A stretch of 64,000 bases of DNA from Chryseobacterium gregarium DSM 19109 (GTDB lineage Bacteria > Bacteroidota > Bacteroidia > Flavobacteriales > Weeksellaceae): NCBI RefSeq assembly GCF_000430845.1, contig NZ_AUMU01000002.1:248001-312000 (forward strand), given 5' to 3'. Positions 1-8,293 of the stretch are shown here, in pieces. Made by a program: the position numbers and the translations under genes. The notes under the pieces are model-generated. The model saw nothing but the letters and a program-made list of their open reading frames with translations. It did no database searches and was not told where the DNA came from. Every line of letters starts with the position of its first letter. Positions within the stretch are counted from its first letter, which is position 1.

Positions 1-470
1 CATTTATCGGAAAGCCTGAATTGATACCCTGCTGTAATACCCAATATAACAGAATATCCTTTCTGATAAAGATTTGAGTTAATATAATTAGTACTGGTTT
101 GTTTATCTTTAAAAGCATTATCATTCCAGTAATTCCATTTTTGAGCAATAAAGCGGGAACCTGCAATATTGGCTCCGATATACCAGTGTTTAAAAGCTTC
201 GTCAAAATAATATCTGCCTTCCAGCGAAACTGAATAATACTGCAGCTCATGTCCTCCAAAAGATTTCCACGGAGAGACCAGGACATCTCCCTGCACTGTA
301 AATTTCTTGTTTAACTGATGCTCTAATGCTACATTGACCACTCCGATGGGAATTAATAAGGCATTTCCTTTAATATAAACCCGTTTCTCATCATTCTGTT
401 CCTGTGATTGTTCCTGAGCATTCAGGTTTCCCAGTAGAAATAAGGTCAGGAATCCTGTAATAAACTTCAT
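1..470 (-). CDS. DUF3575-type outer-membrane beta-barrel protein (3' part beyond window)
   Basis: The reading frame runs off the left edge, so only the N-terminal ~156 residues are visible. It begins with a signal peptide (MKFITGFLTLFLLGNLNAQ, cleavage after AQ), followed by alternating beta-strand-like segments such as VALEHQLNKKFTVQGD, YYSVSLEGRYYF and YSVILGITAGYQF. Short amphipathic strands plus YIGAN match the DUF3575 family of small flavobacterial outer-membrane proteins, whose function is unknown. An ATG three codons upstream (479) is an alternative start. It follows the thioredoxin gene by a few bases and is probably its operon partner. Confidence 0.75.
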   Translation of the reverse strand, partial: MKFITGFLTLFLLGNLNAQEQSQEQNDEKRVYIKGNALLIPIGVVNVALEHQLNKKFTVQGDVLVSPWKSFGGHELQYYSVSLEGRYYFDEAFKHWYIGANIAGSRFIAQKWNYWNDNAFKDKQTSTNYINSNLYQKGYSVILGITAGYQFRLSDK

Positions 471-482
471 TTTCGACATTTG

Positions 483-1658
483 TTATTGTATTTCTTGTAA
501 TAGTTTCTCAGCTAAAGTAGAATCTTTCTGAGCTTGTGCTGCTAGGTTTCTGGACATTTCGGCGTACGTTTTTGCCATGTCTTTTCTACCCGTCAAGGCA
601 TAAATTTTAGCTAAAATATAAGTATTTTCAGAGGTCTCACCACGCATAACGGATTTTTCTGCCCATTCTGCTGCTTTCTTTAACGAAGAAGTGGTTTTCA
701 CATGCTCGGAAAATATCCATGCTGCTTTTAGCAGCTCATTAGGTTCGAAAGCTTCCGTATTTTTATAATAGGCAAGTGCTGCTATTTCATATTCCGGAAA
801 ATTAGCATTCTGTTCGTAATAACTTAATTTGGTCTGATTAAGTTTCACCTCAGCATCATGCTTTCCAACCAGAGGTTCTGCTGTTTTCATGAAATACTCA
901 CTGTTGATCATTTTACTTTGTGTGTCAATAGACTGTTCTACCACCTTAGCCAGCTTCATCTGATTGTCAAATTCCTTATAGGTTTCCTCAGGCAGAAACT
1001 TAATGATTTCAGCTTTTCTTTCTATAAAAACATTATAATTTTTATCTTCAGTAGATTTCAGAAAAAATAATAAAAGCCCGACATCATCTTTGGTAAATTC
1101 CTCTGTTTTCTTCCTGTTCTCAAAATATCTTTCTGAAGCTTTTTTGGCAAAATCAAAATCTGAGGAAGAATTCAATTTCATAATGTTGATCAGAAATTCA
1201 GGATCTTTTTCACCTTTTGCAAAACGTTCTTTCAAAGATCCCTTTTTATTATTAGGAGAATTAATATCCTGGGCCATAGAAAGGAACATACTTTCTTCCA
1301 TATAACCGAAATTTTGTGAAACAAGTTCTCCGTCTCCGTTCAAAAATAAATAGGTCGGATAGGAACGTACTTCGTATTTAGAAGCAATTTCCCTTCCTTC
1401 ACCTTTTTCCATGTCAAACCGGGCATTGACAAAATTAGAATTGTAATAGTCTCCGACTGATTTTTGCGTAAAGACATTTCGCTCCATCATTTTACAAGGC
1501 CCGCACCATGATGCATAAGCATCAATAAATACAATTTTATTTTCTTTTTTGGCCTTAGCCACAAGGTCTTTAAATGGCAGGTCCTGAAACTGAATCGCTT
1601 CCTGGGCAAATAAGGACAGTGTAGAAAATAAAAATAATCCGTAGATCAGCTTCTTCAT
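483..1658 (-). CDS. Periplasmic thioredoxin-family protein with long helical C-terminal region
   Basis: 391 residues. A signal peptide (residues 1-19, ending LFAQ) is followed by a thioredoxin fold with the redox motif WCGPCK at 51-56 and the cis-proline in RSYPTYLFL (P101). A thiol-disulfide or reductase role in the periplasm follows from the family. The remaining ~260 residues are Lys/Glu-rich and helical, with TPR-like segments near the C-terminus (AAWIFSEHVKTTSSLKKAAEWAEKSV, then a similar helix pair). This layout is common in Bacteroidota thioredoxin-like proteins and the partner is unknown. The gene sits directly upstream of the DUF3575 gene. Confidence 0.85.
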   Translation of the reverse strand: MKKLIYGLFLFSTLSLFAQEAIQFQDLPFKDLVAKAKKENKIVFIDAYASWCGPCKMMERNVFTQKSVGDYYNSNFVNARFDMEKGEGREIASKYEVRSYPTYLFLNGDGELVSQNFGYMEESMFLSMAQDINSPNNKKGSLKERFAKGEKDPEFLINIMKLNSSSDFDFAKKASERYFENRKKTEEFTKDDVGLLLFFLKSTEDKNYNVFIERKAEIIKFLPEETYKEFDNQMKLAKVVEQSIDTQSKMINSEYFMKTAEPLVGKHDAEVKLNQTKLSYYEQNANFPEYEIAALAYYKNTEAFEPNELLKAAWIFSEHVKTTSSLKKAAEWAEKSVMRGETSENTYILAKIYALTGRKDMAKTYAEMSRNLAAQAQKDSTLAEKLLQEIQ

Positions 1659-1835
1659 TTTTTCAGATAAAATTTAAAAAGCGAAGATACTTATTTCAGG
1701 TTGACCGATGATGCTTTTTATAAGGTAACATGATGATATTAACGAAATTTTATTACTTTACCTCTATAATATAAAAGCCGGATAAAAATTATCCGACATT
1801 ATAAAAAATGAATGAAAAGGTTTTAGAATAGAGAA

Positions 1836-4037
1836 TTATGCTCCGAGTTCCAATTGATTTTTAACCAGATTGAAATAGTCGGATTTTTTTTCAACTAATG
1901 ACTGATGGTTTCCCTGCTCCACAATTTTCCCGTGTTTTAAAACAATAATCTGATCAGCATTTTTCACAGTCGAAAGACGATGGGCAATGATGATAACCGT
2001 TTTACCTTTGAAAAATTCCTGTAAATTATCGTGAATCACTTTTTCGTTTTCTGCATCCAGGGCAGAAGTTGCTTCATCAAATAAAATGAAATGAGGATCT
2101 TTATAAACCGCTCTTGCAATCAATATCCTCTGTTTCTGCCCACCGGAAATACCGTTTCCGGAAGCTCCGATTTTAGTGTTTAATCCCAAAGGGAGTTCAT
2201 TTACAAATGATTGTATATTAGCAATATGCAAAGAATGTTGTAATTTTTTATAATCAATTATTTCATCGCCTGTTGCTATATTTCTTTCAATAGTATCAGA
2301 GAAAATATGTCCGTCCTGCATCACAACACCACAATTTCCCCTCAGATCTTTTGGAGATATTTCTTTAAGGTTGGAATGGTTAAAATAAATTTCACCTTGT
2401 GTAGGTTCATAGAATTTCAAAAGTAACTTAATCATTGTTGTTTTTCCGCTTCCGCTTGCACCTACGATAGCCGTTATTTTGCTTTCAGGGACAAAAAGGC
2501 TGATATCCTTCAACACATAAGGAGATTGTGGGCCTTCATACTGAAACGATACATTTTTGAAATAGATTCCTTTCTCAATACCATTTTGGCGTGTATAGTT
2601 TTCATTCATTAGCGGAAGCAGATTTTTCTGTTCTTCTTCCGGATGGGTTTGAACTTCATATAAACGTGACAGGCTTAATTTTGCTTCCTGCATAGACCGG
2701 AAAAATGTAATCAGTTGGCTAACCGGGTTATTCATTTGGCCGATAATGTAAGAAACACTTAGCAATGCCCCCAATGTCATACTGCCTTGAATAACAAATG
2801 AAGCGGAAAGAAATATAACCACAATATTTTTCAGTTGGTTAAGAAAATCAAAGCCGGAAAGTTGAATCTGGTCAACTTTTAAAATTCTTAAGTTGATTTT
2901 AAATAATTTCTGCTGTATATTTTCCCATTCTTTACGTTTATAGTCTTCAAATTTATTAAGTTTCATTTCAGAAATACCGTTGATAATTTCATAAATAGAT
3001 TCCTGGTTTTCACTTTTCTCTTGGAAACGGTAATAATCTAAAATTTTTAATTTTTTAAGCCAATATAACGACCAGATAACAGAAAGCGCAGTAAGTGTAA
3101 AATAAGTGGCCAGGATTCTAAAATCGTAGCTCCAAAGAACAACAAAAAAAACAGAAAATGTAAATACGGAAAAAACAGTGACCAGACTGTTTGAAGTAAG
3201 GAATAGTTCTATTTTCTCATGGTCCTGTATTCTTTGATTGAAATCTCCCATAAATTTTGTTTCGAAAAATTTAATTGGCAGACTCATCAGCTTTTTTAAG
3301 AAATCTGAAATGATACTGATATTCAACCGGCTTCCTACATATAACATAATCCAGTTTCTGAAAATACCCAGAATAATATTGCCTACAAAAAATGCAAGCT
3401 GGGCCATAAGAATATAGGTGATGATCCCCATATTTTTTTTACTGACTCCATCATCGATCAGTTTTTGTGTAAGAATAGGGAAAGCGAGAGTGGTTACTGT
3501 TCCTAATAATAATATTAATGACAACCATAAAAACTGCTTTTTGTGCGGTCCCAGATAATTATAGATATAGCTGAGTGATACTTTCTGGTCCGGAATATTT
3601 TTATTCTGAAAGAATAAATCGGTAGGTTCTAGTAAAAGCGCTACTCCTCTGTCTGTGTTTTTCTGCCAGGACTTTTCAAATGTTTCTTCTGTTAGTTTTA
3701 GCATTCCGTGGGCAGGATCGGCAATAGTATAAATTTTTCTTCGGCTAAACAATGGGTTTGAAATCTTGGTAAGTACAACGAAATGATTCTGATTCCAGTG
3801 TAAGATGCAGGGTAAGAATTCGTTATTTAAATCCTCAACGGAAATCTGGGTGGCTAATGTTTTAAATCCGATTTTTTCTGCAGCATTATTGATGGCAAGT
3901 ACTGAAACACCTTCCCGCGAAGTAAAACAATGATCACGCAGATATTGCAGGCCGTATGCTTTGCCATAATATGAAGTTATCATAGCCAAGCATGAGGGCC
4001 CGCAGTCCATTTTGTCATGTTGAGGAATAAATTTCAT
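1836..4037 (-). CDS. C39-peptidase-containing ABC exporter for double-glycine peptides (PCAT type)
   Basis: 733 residues in three parts. The N-terminal C39 cysteine protease (1-~130) has Cys12 in DKMDCGPSC, His85 in NQNHFVVL and Asp107 in IADPAHG. A six-helix ABC transmembrane domain follows (~160-450). The ATPase has Walker A GASGSGKTT (526-534), signature ISGGQ (630-634), Walker B ILFDEAT (Asp654/Glu655) and H-loop His686. Such transporters cut a leader after Gly-Gly and export the rest. Its ATG overlaps the stop of the upstream JmjC gene by one base (TAATG), so the two are translationally coupled. The 57-residue peptide two genes upstream, with leader ending LRGG, is its likely cargo. All catalytic residues are present. 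Confidence 0.95.
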   Translation of the reverse strand: MKFIPQHDKMDCGPSCLAMITSYYGKAYGLQYLRDHCFTSREGVSVLAINNAAEKIGFKTLATQISVEDLNNEFLPCILHWNQNHFVVLTKISNPLFSRRKIYTIADPAHGMLKLTEETFEKSWQKNTDRGVALLLEPTDLFFQNKNIPDQKVSLSYIYNYLGPHKKQFLWLSLILLLGTVTTLAFPILTQKLIDDGVSKKNMGIITYILMAQLAFFVGNIILGIFRNWIMLYVGSRLNISIISDFLKKLMSLPIKFFETKFMGDFNQRIQDHEKIELFLTSNSLVTVFSVFTFSVFFVVLWSYDFRILATYFTLTALSVIWSLYWLKKLKILDYYRFQEKSENQESIYEIINGISEMKLNKFEDYKRKEWENIQQKLFKINLRILKVDQIQLSGFDFLNQLKNIVVIFLSASFVIQGSMTLGALLSVSYIIGQMNNPVSQLITFFRSMQEAKLSLSRLYEVQTHPEEEQKNLLPLMNENYTRQNGIEKGIYFKNVSFQYEGPQSPYVLKDISLFVPESKITAIVGASGSGKTTMIKLLLKFYEPTQGEIYFNHSNLKEISPKDLRGNCGVVMQDGHIFSDTIERNIATGDEIIDYKKLQHSLHIANIQSFVNELPLGLNTKIGASGNGISGGQKQRILIARAVYKDPHFILFDEATSALDAENEKVIHDNLQEFFKGKTVIIIAHRLSTVKNADQIIVLKHGKIVEQGNHQSLVEKKSDYFNLVKNQLELGA

Positions 4038-5374
4038 TAGTTTTCCTCTTCTAATAGAAGATTTTCAGCTTCTTGTATTATGGTACGGGATTCTCCTAAA
4101 ATCTCGATTCCCTTTTTATCGTAGATCATTGAGAGAAAATAAAGTCCGGCTTCAATAGGCCATTCAATCTCAAGATTTTTTAACAATTCTGATACTTTCC
4201 AGGTTTTGTGGGTATTTAAGTTGTCAACAATATTTAGTAATTCCGGATGATATCGCATATCTATCTTTGTGCCTCTTACATAGAGATAAAACTGCTCTTT
4301 TTCTTCGTCGACCTTGTAGATCATTTTAAAAGGTTCGTTCGTATAGATTTCCTTTTCAAGCAGGAAGTCATAGTCATCCACATTGTATTTGTCTTCTTTC
4401 TCTCTTGATTGAGGCGGGGCCTGCCAGCCGGCATTACTCAGTAAGCCATGTTTAAATTCATTATAAAAATATTTGAAGAAATCCCTTGTAGAACCGTTTA
4501 AAATCTCTTCATCAAGTTTTAAAATAGAAAGAAACTCCTCGAATGTATCGTTGTTTTCCAAAAAATTATGTTGCGGGGCGATTATATCTTTATTTTCGTG
4601 GATATAATCCCTGTAGAATGTATTCAGGATCCTGTCAAAAAATTTAACTTTTGAAGGATTATTAAACCAAAAGGTAACCCCGACAGATAATTCATCACTT
4701 TTTCCGATATGAAATTTATCCCATGGCATAAAAAATAAGTCTCCTGTTGAGAAATCATATTTTTCGGCATGTTCCAATAAAGGTTCAATTTCAAAATTAT
4801 TATGTTTTGTGCCTGTTAATTCTTTATATTTTTCCTGATCCCAGATGTACATGGTTTTGTCTCCGGGTCCCAGATGGAAATGAAGTACATTTTCACCTTT
4901 ATGGTCCTGATGGATTCCTAGTGGGGTCCATCCGTAATTTCCGATGAAGACGGTAACGTCTACTCCTGTCGCCGGTATGCCGATAATATCAAGGAGTGGT
5001 TCCGTAATCATCCTCAGTTCCTTTGAAATAAAGCCTGAATGTCTCTCTAAAAAGTTGACAATAAGACCGAATTTTTCCTTAAAAGCTCTATTACAGTAAT
5101 CAGTTATTTCTTCATTTTCTAAAGGAGGGTTTTTATATAATTCATCAATAAATTCAGAATTTTCCTTACCTTTTCCCTGAGACGGAAAATACAATCTGAA
5201 ACCATCAAGATCTTTTGTCTTGAATCTGTTGGTAAGCCCGTCAACTACCGCATTTTTCAGCTTCAGGATAAGATCTTCCGGAATTACATTTTTAATAACA
5301 CATGTCTGTGTAAAATTTTTATTTGTATCGATAAATTGTTGCCAAAAATCTTTGTTAAACTCTTTATTGCTCAT
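4037..5374 (-). CDS. JmjC/cupin-4 type Fe(II)/2-oxoglutarate oxygenase with C-terminal winged-helix-like domain
   Basis: 445 residues. The central region resembles the cupin-4/ROXY branch of JmjC oxygenases. The HxD pair H155-Q-D157 in LGIHQDHKG and a distal His222 in WDKFHIGKS form a plausible iron triad, and the FHLGPGDKTMYIW strand lies between. These enzymes hydroxylate amino-acid side chains. The C-terminal ~110 residues (around FYLYVRG...LLNIVDNL...WKVSELLKNL) read like a small winged-helix domain, as in ROXY proteins and PqqD-like RiPP recognition elements. It lies 65 bp downstream of the precursor peptide and is coupled to the C39 exporter, so peptide hydroxylation is the inferred role. 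The precise substrate residue is unknown. Confidence 0.8.
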   Translation of the reverse strand: MSNKEFNKDFWQQFIDTNKNFTQTCVIKNVIPEDLILKLKNAVVDGLTNRFKTKDLDGFRLYFPSQGKGKENSEFIDELYKNPPLENEEITDYCNRAFKEKFGLIVNFLERHSGFISKELRMITEPLLDIIGIPATGVDVTVFIGNYGWTPLGIHQDHKGENVLHFHLGPGDKTMYIWDQEKYKELTGTKHNNFEIEPLLEHAEKYDFSTGDLFFMPWDKFHIGKSDELSVGVTFWFNNPSKVKFFDRILNTFYRDYIHENKDIIAPQHNFLENNDTFEEFLSILKLDEEILNGSTRDFFKYFYNEFKHGLLSNAGWQAPPQSREKEDKYNVDDYDFLLEKEIYTNEPFKMIYKVDEEKEQFYLYVRGTKIDMRYHPELLNIVDNLNTHKTWKVSELLKNLEIEWPIEAGLYFLSMIYDKKGIEILGESRTIIQEAENLLLEEEN

Positions 5375-5439
5375 ATTGTAATATTTGATGGTGAAAAGAA
5401 AAGTAATAGAGAAAATTTGTTTCTCTATTACCTGTTTTT

Positions 5440-5613
5440 TTACAAGCCGATCACACGCTGAACTTGCTGAACTACTTGCTGACGTACTTGTTGTACTACA
5501 ACACCATCGGCTGCTTCTGTTTCACCGAAACCACCTCTTAATTGATTTTGTTCAAGTGGGGAAAGAGTTTTTACTTTTAAGAACTCTTTTGCGTTAAATT
5601 TTGCTTTTTTCAT
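5440..5613 (-). CDS. Double-glycine leader peptide, predicted RiPP/bacteriocin precursor (57 aa)
   Basis: This small gene translates to 57 residues. The leader MKKAKFNAKEFLKVKTLSPL is followed by EQNQLRGG, a typical double-glycine leader (hydrophobic residues at spaced positions, Glu, Leu, then Gly27-Gly28). The predicted 29-residue product starts FGETEAADG and continues as a Val/Gln repeat (VVVQQVRQQVVQQVQRVIGL), which would form an amphipathic helix. It has no Cys, Ser or Lys and a single Thr, so lanthionine or graspetide chemistry is unlikely. It is followed by the JmjC oxygenase and C39 exporter genes on the same strand. The start is set by ATG preceded by an A/T-rich leader. No known family was recognised. 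Confidence 0.88.
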   Translation of the reverse strand: MKKAKFNAKEFLKVKTLSPLEQNQLRGGFGETEAADGVVVQQVRQQVVQQVQRVIGL

Positions 5614-5894
5614 GATAATAAAAATTTAAAAATGATTTGTTTGCGGATCAAAGTTTATCGACATTCTCTCCTTCGCTGGTCTCTTCTTGCAAGAATTATT
5701 TTATAGTCCTGATTGATTCTTATTATTTTTCAGGGATGTACTTTCTGATTTTTCACTGTAACAGTAAGTGATTACTAAACGGATAAATTAATTGTTGTAA
5801 TAACTTTTAAGTATCTGAACTACTTTGTATTTATATGTTGCTGTTCAATACGTCTTCTCTGGAAGTTTTATTAGTCTCTTTATTCAGAATGAGT

Positions 5895-6551
5895 TTAAAT
5901 AAAAGAATAATTTACTGTGCTTTTCTCAAAAGCAGGATGGATAACAGATTGGCTATAGATGTCTAGTTTATAATTGATCAAATACTCATGTTTAAGGTAA
6001 AATTGCATGAGATTTTCATAAGCCAATAAAACAGGGATGGTTTCAGAGCCTAAATAGTATTTGGATCTACCGATTATTTTAGGCTCTATCCCCATCAAGT
6101 ATAATATTTTTAATAGTTTGGTGTCACATTCTGCAAACGCTACGTTTTTTTCTTTTTCGCAAACGCTTCCTATCGCAAGAGTCATTAATTTTTTTAGAGG
6201 AAGCGGTCCCTCATTTTTTCTGATGGCAAATCTTCCGATATGCCATATTTCACCCTCGAAATTTTTTTCAAGTATTTGAAAAGGGTGTATGGAAAATATT
6301 TTTTCTAAAGGCAGGAGATCAAAATAATTCCATTTGAGTGCCCGGATGGTTCCGATAAAATTATCCTGTGAATCCTGTAAGGCAAAAACCATCGAGTTTT
6401 TTCTATACTGTATCTCCTCTTCATAAATAGCTTTTGTCTTTTGTTCTGAAAATATATAGGTCTGATTATGGTGCGTGTAATTTTCTTTAATAATAAATTC
6501 TGCTAATTTCCTGTAATCAAAATCGGATGTCAGGATATTTATCTTGCTCAT
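5895..6551 (-). CDS. LuxI/FeeM-like GNAT-fold N-acyltransferase
   Basis: 218 residues with the layout of acyl-homoserine-lactone and N-acyl-amino-acid synthases. An N-terminal helix region is followed by FIGTIRALKW (Arg70, at the position of the LuxI-conserved Arg70), LPLEKIF, then EIWHIGRFAIRK, which resembles the W-E-x-S-R strand of LuxI but has His instead of Glu. A C-terminal block LLKILYLMGIEPKIIG plus YYLGSETIPVLL matches the lrraG...G..p pattern of these enzymes. It may acylate an amino acid or peptide amine. It is transcribed away from a LuxR-type regulator gene and sits 281 bp upstream of the double-glycine precursor. The assignment rests on motif pattern only. Confidence 0.6.
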   Translation of the reverse strand: MSKINILTSDFDYRKLAEFIIKENYTHHNQTYIFSEQKTKAIYEEEIQYRKNSMVFALQDSQDNFIGTIRALKWNYFDLLPLEKIFSIHPFQILEKNFEGEIWHIGRFAIRKNEGPLPLKKLMTLAIGSVCEKEKNVAFAECDTKLLKILYLMGIEPKIIGRSKYYLGSETIPVLLAYENLMQFYLKHEYLINYKLDIYSQSVIHPAFEKSTVNYSFI

Positions 6552-6597
6552 GGGAATTATTTTTCATAAATTTATAGTGATTGATTGGGTCTAACAT

Positions 6598-6611
6598 TAC
6601 ACTTAAGTGTA
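6598..6611. promoter_or_regulatory. 14-bp perfect palindrome between luxI-like and luxR-like genes (candidate operator)
   Basis: TACACTTAAGTGTA is a perfect palindrome placed 46 bp before the acyltransferase start and 55 bp before the LuxR-type gene start. Dyads of TAC...GTA form are usual binding sites for NarL/LuxR-type helix-turn-helix dimers. Its central position fits autoregulation of both divergent genes. Binding is inferred. Confidence 0.5.
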
Positions 6612-6666
6612 GAATTTTTATAAAAAATCAAATATTGATAAAAAAACGATACCTAAACTTGAATTT

Positions 6667-7425
6667 ATGAATGAAAATGTAAATGACTTCTTCTTCGAAA
6701 AAAATACTGTTGAAAGTATTTCTATTGAGGAAGAAGTTCAGCTGAACAATTATTTACAGGTAACGGAAGCTTTTTCCAGAGTGAGTTATATGAGTGTTTA
6801 TATTATTGATTACCAAAACAGGAATTTTGAATATGTTTCGGATAATCCTCTGTTTCTGTGCGGGCATTCTGCAGAGGAGGTCAAAATGATGGGATATAAC
6901 TTTTATTTTAAGTATGTTCAAAAAAATGATCTTGACCTTTTACTTAAAATTAATCAGGCAGGCTTTGATTTTTATGAAAGAATACCTGTTTCAGAAAGAA
7001 AGCTGTATACTATTTCTTATGATTTCCATCTTTTAAATAAAGACAAAGCCATTTTAATTAATCATAAGCTGACTCCGATTTTTCTCACCGGCACCGGGAA
7101 AATCTGGAAAGCAATGTGCATCGTATCGCTTTCCACCCATACTGAATCCGGTAATATTACCGTTTTTAAGCAGGGTACGAATGAATTTTGGAGTTACCAT
7201 ATCAAAGAAGATATCTGGAAAAACGAACAGAAAGTAAAGCTTACTGAACGGGAGCTTGATGTTTTGAGATATTATGCACAAGGCTATACCATCAATGAAA
7301 TTGCAGAAAAGATTTTTGTTTCTCCTGATACCATTAAATTCCACAGGAGGAAACTGTTTGATAAAATGCATGTAAATAATATTTCCGAAGCTTTATCGTA
7401 TGTGACCAATAATAAGCTTTTATAA
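6667..7425 (+). CDS. LuxR-type transcriptional regulator with N-terminal PAS-like sensor
   Basis: 252 residues. The N-terminal ~150 residues look like a PAS fold (YIIDYQNRNFEYVSDNPLFLCG, then strands around YDFHLLNKDKAILINHKLTP). The C-terminal GerE/LuxR helix-turn-helix is complete: LTERELDVLRYYAQGYTINEIAEKIFVSPDTIKFHRRKLFDKM (about 190-235). It has no receiver Asp domain and no classical acyl-homoserine-lactone-binding domain. It lies between the two arms of the peptide locus, divergent from the LuxI-like gene and convergent with the ThiF gene (6-bp overlap of the two 3' ends), so it is the likely local regulator. A weak -7 box (TAAACTTG) precedes it. Confidence 0.85.
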   Translation: MNENVNDFFFEKNTVESISIEEEVQLNNYLQVTEAFSRVSYMSVYIIDYQNRNFEYVSDNPLFLCGHSAEEVKMMGYNFYFKYVQKNDLDLLLKINQAGFDFYERIPVSERKLYTISYDFHLLNKDKAILINHKLTPIFLTGTGKIWKAMCIVSLSTHTESGNITVFKQGTNEFWSYHIKEDIWKNEQKVKLTERELDVLRYYAQGYTINEIAEKIFVSPDTIKFHRRKLFDKMHVNNISEALSYVTNNKLL

Positions 7426-8163
7426 AAGAGCTGACTTGATATAATAGTCAGGAAACTTTTTGATTTCTTTCTTTGTGGCAAGCAGATACAGTAGATGTGT
7501 ACAAATCCCTCCTAACAGCCAAGATGCCACAGAAAGCTGAGGGGGTGAATGTTTTTCTTCTTCATTAATATAGGTATTAAGGGTATTTTCCAGCCAATTG
7601 TAATTTTTTTCTTTAGATTTTAAATCCTTAATAATAAATTGTACCATTTCCAGTTCATTAAAATTGCTGCTGACTGAAAGTAAATTATCGGAATCGGGGG
7701 TAATAACAGTTACCAATCCGGCCCAGCCGAGATTGTACGGATGCAGAACATTGATATTTTTTTCCTGACAAAGCTGATCAAAATATAAAGGAATATCAGA
7801 AGTGAAATCTAAGGCATTAATAGCAGTCTTATGATCTTTTATTAAAGTATTAATATTTTCATGATTGATATATTCTGTGTGAAATTTTATATCGGCATCC
7901 GGATTGATTTCCTTTAGTCTTTTAAATAGTCTTTCAGATTTATACCATGAAATATCATCTAAAGTATAGTTTTGTCTGTTAAGATTTGAGTATTCTACAG
8001 TATCACCGTCAATAATCGTCAAGTTCTCAAAACCGAATCTCAGTGCGCATTCGGCAATATTGCTTCCGATCCCGCAGCCTGCAATCAGAAAAGGGTAGGT
8101 CTTAATAAAATTTTGTTCTTGATCTGTTAAGTAAATTCTGTTTCTCTGATACAATTCTTCCAT
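7420..8163 (-). CDS. E1-like adenylating protein (ThiF/MoeB/HesA family), zinc-less
   Basis: 247 residues. The Rossmann ATP-binding core has GCGIGS at 29-34, the acidic pair of IIDGD (52-54) and the NLNRQNY block (59-65) that contacts ATP in MoeB/ThiF proteins. Later, NALDF and HPYNLGWAGLVTVI correspond to the central sheet. The two CxxC zinc pairs of MoeB/ThiF are absent, and so is the usual catalytic-cysteine loop. In RiPP loci such proteins adenylate a peptide carboxylate (MccB-like) or assist another modifying enzyme. Here it lies beyond the convergent LuxR gene, on the same strand as the precursor, so membership in the locus is inferred. Confidence 0.75.
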   Translation of the reverse strand: MEELYQRNRIYLTDQEQNFIKTYPFLIAGCGIGSNIAECALRFGFENLTIIDGDTVEYSNLNRQNYTLDDISWYKSERLFKRLKEINPDADIKFHTEYINHENINTLIKDHKTAINALDFTSDIPLYFDQLCQEKNINVLHPYNLGWAGLVTVITPDSDNLLSVSSNFNELEMVQFIIKDLKSKEKNYNWLENTLNTYINEEEKHSPPQLSVASWLLGGICTHLLYLLATKKEIKKFPDYYIKSALL

Positions 8164-8259
8164 GGTTTATTTAAGCTTTATCGTTCTTAAATAAATATAT
8201 AATTAATTCAGATTAATATGAAAAACATTTTATAAAATAATCTTAAGATCCTGACAAAA

Positions 8260-8290
8260 AAATCCCTTCTACAATATTGTAAAAGGGATT
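8260..8290 (-). terminator. Hairpin terminator downstream of tRNA-Phe copy 1
   Basis: Arms AAATCCCTT and AAGGGATTT enclose a loop that itself contains the palindrome ACAATATTGT. It begins 4 bases beyond the tRNA 3' end, and the T-run follows on the minus strand. Confidence 0.7.
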
Positions 8291-8293
8291 TGT

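Noticed and set aside
5385..5597. 70-codon plus-strand frame over the precursor peptide
   Set aside because: Antisense shadow of the 57-codon GG-leader gene, which has a proper leader, GG site and operon context.
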